NCBI GenBank assembly: GCA_036506155.1
Contig: DASXSF010000062.1
Location: forward strand, 1 to 51,801
Direction of reading: 5' to 3'
DNA length: 51,801 bases
DNA from: DASXRA01 sp036506155
GTDB lineage: Bacteria > Actinomycetota > Actinomycetes > Mycobacteriales > Jatrophihabitantaceae
This document shows positions 24,058 through 33,156 of the stretch, one piece after another; positions within the stretch are counted from its first letter, which is position 1, and each line of letters begins with the position of its first letter. The notes below the pieces were generated by a model. That model worked only from the letters and a program-made list of their open reading frames with translations. It did not search any database and had not been told where the DNA came from. The translations under genes and the position numbers were made by a program.

Positions 24058-25485
24058 TCAGGCTCGCTCTTCGAGCCGTGCACTGGTTACGACGACTGGG
24101 ATGCGCTGGAATCGACGCGGCCGTGCAGAAAGCATCGCCGGCACGATGCCCGCTGCGGAGAGGCCGACGGCGACCCACAACGCTAGCGAGAACCGGTCGG
24201 TGAACGCCTGGGCTGACCCGTACACGCCGTGATGGGTGAAGGTGGCCGCGAGCACGGCCACGCCGCACACCCCGCCGAGCTCGCGGATCGCGCTGTTCAC
24301 TCCGGAGGCGACGCCTACCTGCGCCATGGGCACCGAGCCGACCACGGCGTTGGCCACGGTGGGAAAGCACATCGACGTGCCCACGCCCGCCACGGTGAGC
24401 GCTACGCCGAGTTGCAGGTACGGCATGCCGGGACGGGCGATGGCAGCCACCCAGCCGAGGCCGATGCCCTGCAACGCCAGTCCGAGGGCCATGAACGGCC
24501 GGTTGCCGTACCGGTCGGCCAGAGTGCCCGCGATCGGGGCGATCAGCATCGGGGTCGCGGTCCAGGGCAGGATGTGCAGACCCGCCTGGAACGGCGAGTT
24601 GCCCAGCGCGGTCTGGAGGAACTGCGACATCAGGAACACCGCTCCGAACAGGGCGGCGTACATGAAGAAGCTGACCCCGTTGGCGGTCACGAAGCCCCGC
24701 CGCCGGAATAGGGCAAGCGGCACCATCGGCGCAGGCGCCCGCCGCTCCCACGCGACGAACGCACCGACGCCGGCCGCGCCGGCCACCAGCACGCCCAGCG
24801 TCTGACCGCTCGTCCATCCCGCCGCGTTTGCCCGCACCAGCGCCCACGTCAGCCCGAAGAACCCCGCACCGGCCAGTAGCAGGCCGACGCCGTCCAGGCG
24901 GGTGCGCGGCCCGAAGCTCTCCGCGAGACGGCGCCGGGCCAACGGGATCAGCGCCGCGCTGATGGGGACGTTCAGCCAGAAGATCCAGTGCCAGCTCAGA
25001 CCGTCGATGACGGCGCCGCCGACAATGGGTCCGGCGGCGACGGCAAGGCCGGAGATGCCACCCCACAGGCCTACGGCCATACCGCGGTTCTCCGTCGGGA
25101 ATGCCTCGCTGATCAGGGTGAGCGTCAGCGGCATGACGATGGCCGCGCCCGCGCCCTGCAGGGCCCGCGCGGCGACGAGGGCACCGACGCTAGGTGCCAG
25201 CGCTGCGATCGCGGACGCCGCGGTGAAGACGGCGAGCCCGACCACGAACATGCGACGCCGGCCGAACCGGTCACCCAGAGCTGCCCCGGTGATCAGGCAG
25301 CAGGCGAACGACAGGTTGTACGCGTTGACTGTCCATTCCAGGTCGCCGAGGCTGGCGCCGAAGTCGACGCGCAGCACCGGCAGCGCGGTCGACACGACCA
25401 GTGTGTCGAGCGCGACCATGAAGACACCGAGCGAGGCGAGGACGAGTGTCCAGCTCTGCCGGTGCCGGATCGATTCGGAGCGCAT
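24058..25485 (-). CDS. MFS efflux transporter, DHA2 type, linked to ECF42 genes
   Basis: A 475-residue membrane protein with about 14 hydrophobic segments. LGVFMVALDTLVVSTALPVL in TM1 and the loop 2-3 motif LGDRFGRRRMFVVGL are those of EmrB/QacA proton antiporters. The product is probably an exporter of small toxic molecules. The ATG at 25485 (MRSESIRHRQSW) is preferred; a longer version adds eleven residues. It is the first gene before the DGPF and sigma genes and may be part of the same stress-response unit, which is inference from spacing. Confidence 0.9.
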   Translation of the reverse strand: MRSESIRHRQSWTLVLASLGVFMVALDTLVVSTALPVLRVDFGASLGDLEWTVNAYNLSFACCLITGAALGDRFGRRRMFVVGLAVFTAASAIAALAPSVGALVAARALQGAGAAIVMPLTLTLISEAFPTENRGMAVGLWGGISGLAVAAGPIVGGAVIDGLSWHWIFWLNVPISAALIPLARRRLAESFGPRTRLDGVGLLLAGAGFFGLTWALVRANAAGWTSGQTLGVLVAGAAGVGAFVAWERRAPAPMVPLALFRRRGFVTANGVSFFMYAALFGAVFLMSQFLQTALGNSPFQAGLHILPWTATPMLIAPIAGTLADRYGNRPFMALGLALQGIGLGWVAAIARPGMPYLQLGVALTVAGVGTSMCFPTVANAVVGSVPMAQVGVASGVNSAIRELGGVCGVAVLAATFTHHGVYGSAQAFTDRFSLALWVAVGLSAAGIVPAMLSARPRRFQRIPVVVTSARLEERA

Positions 25486-25553
25486 GACGGTCCCTTCCGA
25501 GCTGTCAGTGGTCACCACACCGACGAAGGGACCGTCCTCAGATCGACACCGCC

Positions 25554-25745
25554 CTACGTTTGGTCTTCTTTGACGACGTGTGAGTCGGGACCGGGAAAGA
25601 TGAGCCCTTCGTGCCCGTCGTCCCAGCGCACCTGGTACGGGGGCGTGCCGTCAGGGTGGGACACGGACAGGATGCGAGCCCTCCGGGCGTGATGCTCGGT
25701 GTCGCAGCCTTCGGTCACCAGCCAGTCACCTGCCTGTGCGCGCAT
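25554..25745 (-). CDS. DUF1918 family protein
   Basis: A 63-residue protein, MRAQAGDWLVTEGCDTEHHA ... PPYQVRWDDGHEGLIFPGPD, the SH3-like DUF1918 fold common and often multicopy in actinobacteria; its role is not known. AGGAGG lies nine bases before the ATG at 25745, which fixes the start within a longer open frame. It lies directly downstream of the homocysteine methyltransferase gene on the same strand, 25 bases away. Confidence 0.9.
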   Translation of the reverse strand: MRAQAGDWLVTEGCDTEHHARRARILSVSHPDGTPPYQVRWDDGHEGLIFPGPDSHVVKEDQT

Positions 25746-25770
25746 CGCGCGTCGCCTCCTCTCGAACGTG

Positions 25771-26628
25771 TCATGCTCCAGACTGCGCCCCTCCACGGAG
25801 CGACTCAAGAGTGAGCGCGATGTCCTGCGGGGTGACCCGGCAGCAGCCCCCGACCAGCCGGGCGCCGGCCGCGACCCAGCCCGGGGCGGCGGACGGGTCG
25901 AATCTCGCCTCGCCGGCCCAGGCGCGCCCCTGCCACGACTCGCCGCTGTTCGGATAAACGACGGCGGGCTTGCCGCTGACCTTCGCGGCCAGCTCGACGA
26001 GCGGCCCGGCGTCTGCCGGTGAGACGCAGTTGACGCCTACCGCGAAGACGGCGGGGCAGTCGCGCGCCATCGCGAAGGCGTCGGCCGCCGGTTCCCCGGC
26101 CCGGGTCTTTCGGCCCGTGCAGGTTAGCGACAGCCAGGCCGGAGCGCCGAGCTGATCGAGTTCGGCGAGCAGCGCCTCGACCTCCGCCAGGCACGGGACC
26201 GTCTCGACGGCCAGCACGTCTGCGCCGGCGTCCGCGAGGACGGACAGGCGCGGACGGTGGAACGCCCGAAGCTCGGCCACGGTGAGCCCATAGTCACCGC
26301 GGTATTCGGAGCCGTCCGCGCGTACTGCACCGTATGGTCCGACCGATGCTGCGACCCAGCCGTCCTGCGCTTCCCGGGCAAGTGCGACGCTGCGGCGAAG
26401 CAGGGTGGACGCGTCGGGCGGAGCCTGGTAGCTCGCCGTGATCGCGACCTGGGCGCCCGCCTCGGCGAAGGCGCGATGTGCCGCGACGATCTCCCCCGGG
26501 GCGTCGTCGATCAAGCGGGCGGACCACAGTGCCGTGGACAGGTCGTTGCCGCGCCGTTCGAGCTCGGTGGCGAGCCCCCCGTCGAGCAGCACGACCTCGT
26601 CTCGGATTGCATCGGTGAGGCTGCGCAC
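25771..26628 (-). CDS. mmuM: Homocysteine S-methyltransferase
   Basis: A 285-residue TIM-barrel enzyme that moves a methyl group from S-methylmethionine (or SAM) to homocysteine, yielding methionine. It begins VVLLDGGLATELERRGNDLS and has ITASYQAPP, VETVPCLAE, AVGVNCVSP and the zinc-binding pair in LVGGCCRVTPQDI. Length and motifs fit MmuM/BHMT-type enzymes. The start is a GTG at 26628. The gene is divergent from a marR gene with 43 bases between, so the shared region probably controls both. Confidence 0.92.
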   Translation of the reverse strand: MRSLTDAIRDEVVLLDGGLATELERRGNDLSTALWSARLIDDAPGEIVAAHRAFAEAGAQVAITASYQAPPDASTLLRRSVALAREAQDGWVAASVGPYGAVRADGSEYRGDYGLTVAELRAFHRPRLSVLADAGADVLAVETVPCLAEVEALLAELDQLGAPAWLSLTCTGRKTRAGEPAADAFAMARDCPAVFAVGVNCVSPADAGPLVELAAKVSGKPAVVYPNSGESWQGRAWAGEARFDPSAAPGWVAAGARLVGGCCRVTPQDIALTLESLRGGAQSGA

Positions 26629-26664
26629 ACTGTCAAGTGTAGTTACATAATGAGGTTATATAAT
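26627..26664. promoter_or_regulatory. Shared mmuM/marR promoter region with repeats
   Basis: ACACT and AGTGT form an inverted repeat around GTCA (26627-26640). A 10-base direct repeat GTTACATAAT (26642-26651) and GTTATATAAT (26655-26664) recurs at 13-base spacing. The second ends in a consensus -10 TATAAT (26659-26664), eight bases before the marR ATG, which makes that gene probably leaderless. The A/T content is striking in this genome. Confidence 0.7.
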
Positions 26665-26671
26665 TTTGCCG

Positions 26672-27088
26672 ATGGATGAGGAGATCGCAGAGGGGCTGCA
26701 ACGGCTGGCACGCTGGGCGGTCCACATCACACCGAAGCAGATCAGCATGACCGCGCTCGGCACGCTCAGCATGTTGTCCGCGGGCCCGCTGCGGGTGTCG
26801 GCCCTGGCCGAGCGCGAGGGCACGACGCAACCCGGCATGACCGCGCTGGTGAACCGGCTGGCCGCTTCCGGGTACGTGCGGCGAATCGCCGACCCGACCG
26901 ATGGGCGGGCCACACTCGTCCAGCTGACCGCGGCGGGCGAACGCACGCTGGCCGATCGCCGTGCTACGCGCGCCTCCGCGCTGCGCGATCACCTCCAGGC
27001 GCTGCCGCCTGAGCACCGGCAGGCGCTCGCTGCCGCGCTTCCCGCCATCGACTACCTGACCTCGGGACTGGACAAACCGCGTGACTGA
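26672..27088 (+). CDS. MarR family transcriptional regulator
   Basis: A 138-residue winged-helix protein: LRVSALAEREGTTQPGMTAL is the recognition region and VRRIADPTDGRATLVQLTAAG the wing. There is no Shine-Dalgarno; TATAAT ends eight bases before the ATG at 26672, so the message is probably leaderless. An upstream TTG in frame would add two residues. The gene overlaps the next (MFS) start by eight bases, so it probably controls that transporter and itself, and perhaps the divergent mmuM. Confidence 0.92.
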   Translation: MDEEIAEGLQRLARWAVHITPKQISMTALGTLSMLSAGPLRVSALAEREGTTQPGMTALVNRLAASGYVRRIADPTDGRATLVQLTAAGERTLADRRATRASALRDHLQALPPEHRQALAAALPAIDYLTSGLDKPRD

Positions 27089-28341
27089 CGAAGCAAGCCC
27101 GTTCCGCCAACCCCGCGCCGTGTGGGCCGTGGCCTTCGCCTGCGTGGTGTCGTTCATGGGCATCGGGCTCGTCGACCCGATCCTCGCCTCGCTGCGCGAC
27201 CAGCTCCATGCGTCACCGGCCCAGGTGGAGCTGCTGTTCACCAGTTACCTCGTGGTCACCGCGGTCGCGATGCTGGTCACCGGCTGGGTGTCGAGCCGCA
27301 CCGGCGCGAAGCGGACGCTGATCGCCGGCCTCGTGCTGATCGTGGCGTTCGCCGCCGCGGCCGGTTCGTCCGACACGATCAGCGGAATTGTGGGCTTCCG
27401 CGCCGGCTGGGGACTCGGCAACGCGCTTTTTATCGCGACATCGCTGGCGGTGATCGTCGCGTCGGCCAGCGGCGGGTTCGCCGGGGCGATCGTGCTGTAC
27501 GAGGCGGCGCTCGGCGTGGGCATCGCGATGGGGCCCCTCCTCGGTGGCGCACTCGGCCAGATCAGCTGGCGCGGGCCGTTCTTCGGTGTCTCGGCCCTGA
27601 TGGCCCATCGCGCTGATCGCGACCCTCGTGCTGCTGCCACCGACGCCACGCCCGGCCCGACGGCAGCAGCTGCGTGAGCCGCTCGTCGCGCTGCGGCACC
27701 GCAGCCTGGCCGCGACCAGCGTGGTGGGCCTGCTGTACAACTGGGCGTTCTTCACCATGCTCGGCTATTCGCCGTTCCTGATGAACATCGCCAGCCCGGA
27801 GAGGCTCGGGCTGGTGTTCTGCGCGTGGGGCGTGCTCGTCGCGATCTTCGCGGTTTGGGGTGCGCCGTGGTTGAAGGCACGCTTCGGCCCGCCGCGGACG
27901 CTCTACGGCAACCTCGTGATGATGGCCCTCGTCATGGCCGCGATCGGCATATGGCCGGACCGTCCGACTGTCGTGATCGTCGCGGTGATCGTCGCCGGTG
28001 CGTTCATCGGCGTGAACAACACGCTCGTCACGACCGCCGTCATGAGCATCGCGCCGGTCGAACGCCCGGTGGCCTCGGCGACATACGGATTCGTGCGCTT
28101 CATCGGCGGCGGCCTGGCGCCCTTCGTCGCCGGCAAGCTCGTCGAGCACTACAACGCGCACGTGCCGTTCCTGCTCGGGACGGCAGCCGTGCTGGTCGGC
28201 GTCGTGGTGCTGAGCACGGTTCACCGCGCACTTGATGCCGCCGATCGCGGCGAGATCCCCCAGCCGGAGCTGGACGATCTGGATCGCGTCGAGCGGGAAG
28301 ACGCGCTGCAGGTCGGCGCCGCCCTCGGTAACGAGGCCTAG
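27081..28341 (+). pseudogene. MFS transporter with one frameshift
   Basis: One transporter gene in two frames. 27081-27605 encodes TM1-6 (AVAFACVVSFMGIGLVDPIL, VTGWVSSRTGAKRTL, FFGVSALMA). From 27606 the second frame continues with IALIATLVLLPP and TM7-12, ending ALQVGAALGNEA. Removing one C from CCC at 27604-27606 restores MAIALIATLV and a gene of exactly 420 codons, the normal 12-TM length. The rest is intact, so this is a very recent mutation or a sequence error. The GTG start overlaps the marR stop, and the stop overlaps that of choD. Confidence 0.88.
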
Positions 28342-30020
28342 TGCTCTGAGCGTTGCCGGGATAGTGCGGCTGGCGCATCGGCAGGGACGATCGGGTGCTC
28401 GGGAAACGTCGGGCTGATGCGCCGGTACGGCGCGCCGAGTGGTGGGCGCCGGTCCTGCTCGCCACGGTTCGGCCACAGCGACGTCGCCCGCTCGGCCTGC
28501 GCGGTTATCGACAGCGCCGGGTTGACACCGAGGTTCGCGGTAAGCGCCGAGCCGTCGAGGACCGATAGCCCGTCGTAGCCGTAGAGCCGGTGATACGGGT
28601 CGATGACGCCGGTCGCCGCCGAATCGCCGATCGGGCAACCGCCGATGAAGTGCGCCGTCATCGGGATGTTGAACAGGTCGCCCCACGTGCCCCCGGCCAC
28701 ACCGCCGATGTTTGCGGCGAGCCGCCGGGCCGCCCGATTGGCCACCGGGATCCACGTCGGGTTGGGCTCGCCCTCGCCCTGCACCGAGGTGAGCCGACCC
28801 CGGCGCGAGCGGCGCACGGTGATCGAGTTGGACAGGGACTGCATCACGAGCAGGATGATCGTCTTCTCGGACCAGCGCCGCGGCACGCTGGACGCGAAGA
28901 TCAGCTGCGGGTGGCGCGCCGCGACCCGAAGCCATTGGCCCCACCGGTGCCGGCGGGTGCCGCCGTCGGTCAGGGCCGTGGACAGCAGCCCCATGGCGTT
29001 GCTGCCCCTGCCGTAGCGCACCGGTTCGATATGCGTGTCCTCGTCGGGATGCCACGACGATGTGATCGCCACGCCGCGTGTGTAGTCAGCCCTGGGGTCC
29101 CTGGAGACGGCGCCGAGCAAAGACTCGGAGTTCGTCCGGGTCAGCCGTCCCAGCCGGTCGGATATGCGCGGCAGCGTGGTGGCCTTCAGTTGGTGCAGCA
29201 GCGTCTGCGTGCCGTACGTCCCGGCGGCGAAGATCACGTGAGTGGCCGTGAACGTCTGGTCCGGGCGCCGCCGCCGGCGGCCGGTGCGCAGTGCGTCGAC
29301 GGCGTACCCCCCGCCGGACAGCGGCCGCACACCGGTCACGGTCGTCAGCGGAAGGATCTGTGCACCGCCCCCCTCTGCCAGGGCCAGGTAGTTCTTGACC
29401 AGAGTGTTCTTCGCGTTGTGCCGGCATCCGGTCATGCAGGAGCCGCACTCGAGGCAGCCGCGTCGGGACGGACCGGCACCGCCGAAGTACGGGTCACGCA
29501 CCTCCACGCCAGGGCCTGGCCCGAAGAAGACGCCCACCGGCGTCAGGTGGAACGTCTCGCCCTTGCCGAACTGGGTCGCGAGCCGCTTCATCTGCGCGTC
29601 GGCTGCCGTCATCGTCGGATTGGGTACCACCCCGAGCATCTTCTTCGCCTGGGCGTAGTGCGGGGCCAGTTCGGCGCGCCAGTCGGTGATGTGCGCCCAC
29701 TGCGGGTCGTCGTAGAAGGGTTGTAGTGGTTCGTACAACGTGTTGGCGTAGTTGAGCGAACCACCGCCCACGCCGGCTCCGGCCAGGATCACGACGTCGT
29801 TGAGCAGGTGGATGCGCTGGATGCCCGTGAGGCCGAGCCGTGGCGCCCAGATGAAGTCGCGGATCTGCCAGGACGTGCGCGGCAGCTCGTCGTCGGCGAA
29901 GCGCCGGCCCGCCTCGAGCACCGCGACCCGGTACCCCTTCTCGGTGAGCCGCAACGCCGCGACGCTGCCTCCGAATCCGGAGCCGATGACGATCACGTCG
30001 TAGGTCAGACGCTCAGGCAC
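28338..30020 (-). CDS. choD: ChoD-type GMC/cholesterol oxidase family flavoprotein
   Basis: A 560-residue FAD enzyme starting VPERLTYDVIVIGSGFGGSV with the dinucleotide-binding GxGxxG. Matches to the mycobacterial ChoD pattern are close: ILAGAGVGGGSLNYANTLYE, YFGGAGPSRRGCLECGSCMT and GCRHNAKNTLVKNYL, IGDSAATGVIDPYHRLYGYD and SALTANLGVNPALSITAQAE. ChoD proteins oxidise 3-hydroxysteroids or related alcohols, though true cholesterol activity is disputed. The GTG at 30020 has GGAG seven bases upstream; longer in-frame sequence is non-coding in character. No other sterol genes are adjacent. Confidence 0.9.
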   Translation of the reverse strand: MPERLTYDVIVIGSGFGGSVAALRLTEKGYRVAVLEAGRRFADDELPRTSWQIRDFIWAPRLGLTGIQRIHLLNDVVILAGAGVGGGSLNYANTLYEPLQPFYDDPQWAHITDWRAELAPHYAQAKKMLGVVPNPTMTAADAQMKRLATQFGKGETFHLTPVGVFFGPGPGVEVRDPYFGGAGPSRRGCLECGSCMTGCRHNAKNTLVKNYLALAEGGGAQILPLTTVTGVRPLSGGGYAVDALRTGRRRRRPDQTFTATHVIFAAGTYGTQTLLHQLKATTLPRISDRLGRLTRTNSESLLGAVSRDPRADYTRGVAITSSWHPDEDTHIEPVRYGRGSNAMGLLSTALTDGGTRRHRWGQWLRVAARHPQLIFASSVPRRWSEKTIILLVMQSLSNSITVRRSRRGRLTSVQGEGEPNPTWIPVANRAARRLAANIGGVAGGTWGDLFNIPMTAHFIGGCPIGDSAATGVIDPYHRLYGYDGLSVLDGSALTANLGVNPALSITAQAERATSLWPNRGEQDRRPPLGAPYRRISPTFPEHPIVPADAPAALSRQRSEH

Positions 30021-30082
30021 GCCGGCGCTCCTATTGATTACTGGCCAGTAGCCGAAGGCTAGACGACGTAGTCGCGCGGACG

Positions 30083-31336
30083 CTAGGCGGCGCGCACCAT
30101 GCCGACGACGGTACGGAGGCGCACGTCTGCGAGTCGGGCCAGCCGCACGGCGACAAGTGCCGTGACGATCGCCGGCACCAGCCCGGAGATCAGCATGCCT
30201 GCCTGGGGCCCCAGGTGCTCGTCCAGCCAGCCGACGAGCGGCCCGCCGATAGCTCCGCTGCCGATGAACACCATCAGGTACACGCTCATGACGCGCCCGC
30301 GGATCGAGTCGTCGGCGGCGAGTTGCACGGTCGAGTTCGCCGACGTGTAGAGCAACAGCGTGGCCACGCCGACGCCGACGAGCACCAGGCAGTACGTCCA
30401 CTCGGACGGTGCGAGCCCCGCGATCATGTACAGCGTCGCGAGTGTGCCGGCGATGGCGAGCAGTGACCGCAGCCGGGTGCGCGCGCGGCCGGCGGAGATC
30501 AGGGCGCCGGTGACGGAGCCGACGGCCAGCACCGATGTGAGCAGCCCGTACCCGCTCGCGCCTATGTGGAACACCGACCGCGCGTACGCGGCGAGCGTCA
30601 CCGGCAGGTTCACGGTGAACAGTCCGAACACGCCCACCAGGACGGTCGGCCACAACACGTCGGGACGACTCGCGACATAGCGCAGCCCGTCACGGACCCT
30701 CGTGCTGCTACTCGCCGCCCGGGCCGGATAGAGCTCACTGTCGCGCATCAGCAACAGGGCCGTCATCGACGCGGAGTACGTGGCGGCGTTGACTGCGAAC
30801 GCGTACCCAGAGCCTACTGCGTTGATCAACATGCCGCTGATGGCCGGGCCGATCAGCGCTCCGAGCTGGAAGACCGAGGCGTTGATGCCGACCGCATTGC
30901 GCAGGTGCTCCGGCCCCACCATCTCGTTCACGAACGATTGGCGCGTCGGGTTGTCGATCGCGACCACGATGCCGAGTCCGAATGCCACCAGGAACACGTG
31001 CCAGACCTGCACGTGGTGGCTCAGTGTCAAGATCGCGAGCGTGGTGGCCATCGAGGCCATGCCGACCTGCGTGCACAACAGCACCCGTCGCTTGGGATAC
31101 CGGTCGGCGATGACGCCGCCACCGAGGCCGAACAGCAGCGTCGGCAAGAACTGCAGGGCGGTGGTGATGCCGACTGCCGTGGCACTGCCGGTGATGCTCA
31201 GGACCAGCCAGTCCTGGGCGATGCGTTGTACCCAGGCGCCGGTGTTGGAGACGAGCTGCCCACTGGCGAAGAGCCGGAAGTTGCGGGTGTGCAGGGAGCG
31301 GAACGTGGATCTCTTCAAGTCGGCGGGGGCGCTCAA
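30083..31336 (-). CDS. MFS transporter (EntS/Tet(V)-like, 12 TM)
   Basis: A 417-residue membrane protein with 12 predicted segments; SLHTRNFRLFASGQLVSNTG at the N-terminus and GGGVIADRYPKRRVLLC in loop 2-3 are typical of the DHA3 group that includes enterobactin exporter EntS and macrolide/tetracycline exporters. Substrate unknown. It lies 62 bases upstream of choD on the same strand and is divergent from the LysR gene with 105 bases between, so LysR control is plausible. Confidence 0.9.
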   Translation of the reverse strand: MSAPADLKRSTFRSLHTRNFRLFASGQLVSNTGAWVQRIAQDWLVLSITGSATAVGITTALQFLPTLLFGLGGGVIADRYPKRRVLLCTQVGMASMATTLAILTLSHHVQVWHVFLVAFGLGIVVAIDNPTRQSFVNEMVGPEHLRNAVGINASVFQLGALIGPAISGMLINAVGSGYAFAVNAATYSASMTALLLMRDSELYPARAASSSTRVRDGLRYVASRPDVLWPTVLVGVFGLFTVNLPVTLAAYARSVFHIGASGYGLLTSVLAVGSVTGALISAGRARTRLRSLLAIAGTLATLYMIAGLAPSEWTYCLVLVGVGVATLLLYTSANSTVQLAADDSIRGRVMSVYLMVFIGSGAIGGPLVGWLDEHLGPQAGMLISGLVPAIVTALVAVRLARLADVRLRTVVGMVRAA

Positions 31337-31441
31337 CGATCATCCAATACTAGTTTCGTGCGGGTCCTCCGGTCTCCATCCTGGTCATGTCCCGATCATT
31401 CTCCAAACGAATTGATCGAATGACTGTAATAACATTTCACT

Positions 31442-32299
31442 ATGACCCTCGATCCGGACCTGTTGCGGTCGTTTCTCGCCGTGGCCCAGTCGCTGAGCTT
31501 CACGCAGGCGGCGCAGCGACTTGGAGTGCGGCAACCGACCGTGAGTCAGCACGTCCGCAAACTTGAGGAGGCGGTGGGGCGCCCGCTGTTCATTCGGGAT
31601 ACGCGGTCGGTCACGCTCACTGCGGACGGCGAGGCGCTGGCCGGCTTCGCGCGCACGATCCTCGCCGCGCACGAGCAGGCGGCCGGCTACTTCTCCGGGT
31701 CGGGGCTGCGTGGGCGGCTGCGCTTCGGCGTCTCGGACGACCTCGCGCTCACCCAGCTACCGCGGATCCTGCGTGACTTCCGCCAGCTGTACCCACGCAT
31801 CGACCTCGAGCTGACCGTGGCCCAGAGCGGGGCGCTGCACAGGCGCCTGGAGTCGGGGCATCTCGATGTCGCGTTCGTCAAGCACGACGTCGGCGATGGC
31901 AGGGGACGGTTAGTGCGTCGCGATCGGCTGGTCTGGGCGGCAGTGCAGGGGGCGCGGCTTTCCGCCGACCGACCGATGCCGCTGGTGGTGTACCAGGCTC
32001 CGAGCCTGTCGCGCTCGCGCGCCGTCGAAGCGCTGCATCGGGCCGGCCGTCCGTATCGGATCACCTGCACCGTGCGCGGTGTCAACGGGATTCTGGCCGC
32101 GGCCCGAGCCGGCCTGGGCGTGGCGATCTTCGCGCGCAGCCTCGTGCCGGACGACCTCGTCGAGCTGCCGGCCAGCGCCGATCTCCCCGAGCTCGGCGAG
32201 ATCGACCTCGTGCTGCTCACCAACCCTCGGGCGGCGACCGAGCCCGCCGAGGCGCTAACCACGGCCATCCTCAGCAGCAACCCGGTGAAGAGAGGGTGA
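31442..32299 (+). CDS. LysR family transcriptional regulator
   Basis: A 285-residue regulator. The N-terminal winged helix is LLRSFLAVAQSLSFTQAAQR LG followed by VRQPTVSQHVRKLEEAVGRP, and a periplasmic-binding-like effector domain starts at about 90 (GRLRFGVSDDLALTQLP). The effector is unknown. It is divergent from the MFS gene; ATTGATCGAAT just upstream (around 31411-31421) has the T-N11-A symmetry LysR proteins prefer, though this is weak evidence alone. A type 2 palindrome lies eight bases after the stop. Confidence 0.92.
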   Translation: MTLDPDLLRSFLAVAQSLSFTQAAQRLGVRQPTVSQHVRKLEEAVGRPLFIRDTRSVTLTADGEALAGFARTILAAHEQAAGYFSGSGLRGRLRFGVSDDLALTQLPRILRDFRQLYPRIDLELTVAQSGALHRRLESGHLDVAFVKHDVGDGRGRLVRRDRLVWAAVQGARLSADRPMPLVVYQAPSLSRSRAVEALHRAGRPYRITCTVRGVNGILAAARAGLGVAIFARSLVPDDLVELPASADLPELGEIDLVLLTNPRAATEPAEALTTAILSSNPVKRG

Positions 32300-32307
32300 C
32301 CGTCGTC

Positions 32308-32354
32308 GATTGCGCAAGATCTGCTCGCGTGAGACGAGGGATTCTTGCTCAATC
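32308..32354. repeat. Type 2 47-base palindromic repeat, copy 1
   Basis: Starts GATTGCGCAAGA and ends TCTTGCTCAATC, with CTCG/CGAG nearer the centre. It lies between the convergent lysR and pstB genes, eight bases after the former stop and ten bases from the latter, and probably terminates both. Its partner is at 47738. Confidence 0.85.
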
Positions 32355-32363
32355 GGAGGGGGG

Positions 32364-33143
32364 TTACCCGAATCGGCCGCTGATGTAGTCCTCGGTGCGC
32401 GGGTCGCTCGGGTTGGAGAAGATCTTCTCCGTGTCATCCATCTCGACGAGCTGTCCCGGCTTGCCCAGTCCGCTGAGGTTGAAGAACGCCGTCCGCTCCG
32501 ACACGCGTGCCGCCTGCTGCATGTTGTGCGTGACGATCACGATCGTGTAGGTCTCTTTGAGCGTCTGGATGAGGTCCTCGATGGCGAGCGTCGAGATCGG
32601 GTCCAGCGCAGAGCATGGCTCGTCCATCAGCAGCACCTGCGGCTCGACGGCGATGGCCCGGGCGATGCACAGGCGCTGCTGCTGACCGCCCGAGAGCCCG
32701 GCGCCGGGCCGATTCAGCCGGTCCTTGACCTCTTCCCAGAGGTTGGCGCCACGCAGCGACTTCTCCGCGACAGCATCCAGCTCGGACTTGCGCATCCGCC
32801 CGCTGTTCAACTTGAGGCCGGCCACGACATTGTCGTAGATCGACATCGTGGGGAACGGGTTGGGGCGCTGGAACACCATGCCGATGGTGCGCCGCACGTC
32901 CACGGGGTCGACGCGGTTGTCGTAGATGTTGTCGCCGTCGAGGAGCACCTTGCCTTCGACGCGCGCGCCGGCGATCACCTCGTGCAAGCGGTTGATGGTG
33001 CGCAGCACGGTGGACTTGCCGCATCCTGACGGGCCGATGAACGCCGTCACCGACCGCGGCGTGATCGTGAACGAGCATTCGCTCACAGCGAGGAACTTGC
33101 CGTAGTAGATGTTCAGGTTGTCGGCGTCGATGCGCTTGGCCAT
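32364..33143 (-). CDS. pstB: Phosphate ABC transporter ATP-binding protein
   Basis: A 259-residue ATPase with Walker A GPSGCGKST, signature LSGGQQQRLCIARAI, Walker B VLLMDEPCSALDPIST and switch His in IVTHNMQQAARVS. The full length and GKFLAVSECSFTITPRSVTA opening are those of PstB. It powers high-affinity phosphate import with PstSCA, the genes just upstream. It is the last gene of the operon, 13 bases after pstA, and ends at a type 2 palindrome. phoU is not adjacent. Confidence 0.97.
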   Translation of the reverse strand: MAKRIDADNLNIYYGKFLAVSECSFTITPRSVTAFIGPSGCGKSTVLRTINRLHEVIAGARVEGKVLLDGDNIYDNRVDPVDVRRTIGMVFQRPNPFPTMSIYDNVVAGLKLNSGRMRKSELDAVAEKSLRGANLWEEVKDRLNRPGAGLSGGQQQRLCIARAIAVEPQVLLMDEPCSALDPISTLAIEDLIQTLKETYTIVIVTHNMQQAARVSERTAFFNLSGLGKPGQLVEMDDTEKIFSNPSDPRTEDYISGRFG

Positions 33144-33156
33144 CAGCTGGTCCTGC

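Noticed and set aside
23939..25066. Arg-rich minus-strand frame within the DHA2 transporter
   Set aside because: Out-of-frame shadow; the transporter frame has clear TM helices and MFS motifs.
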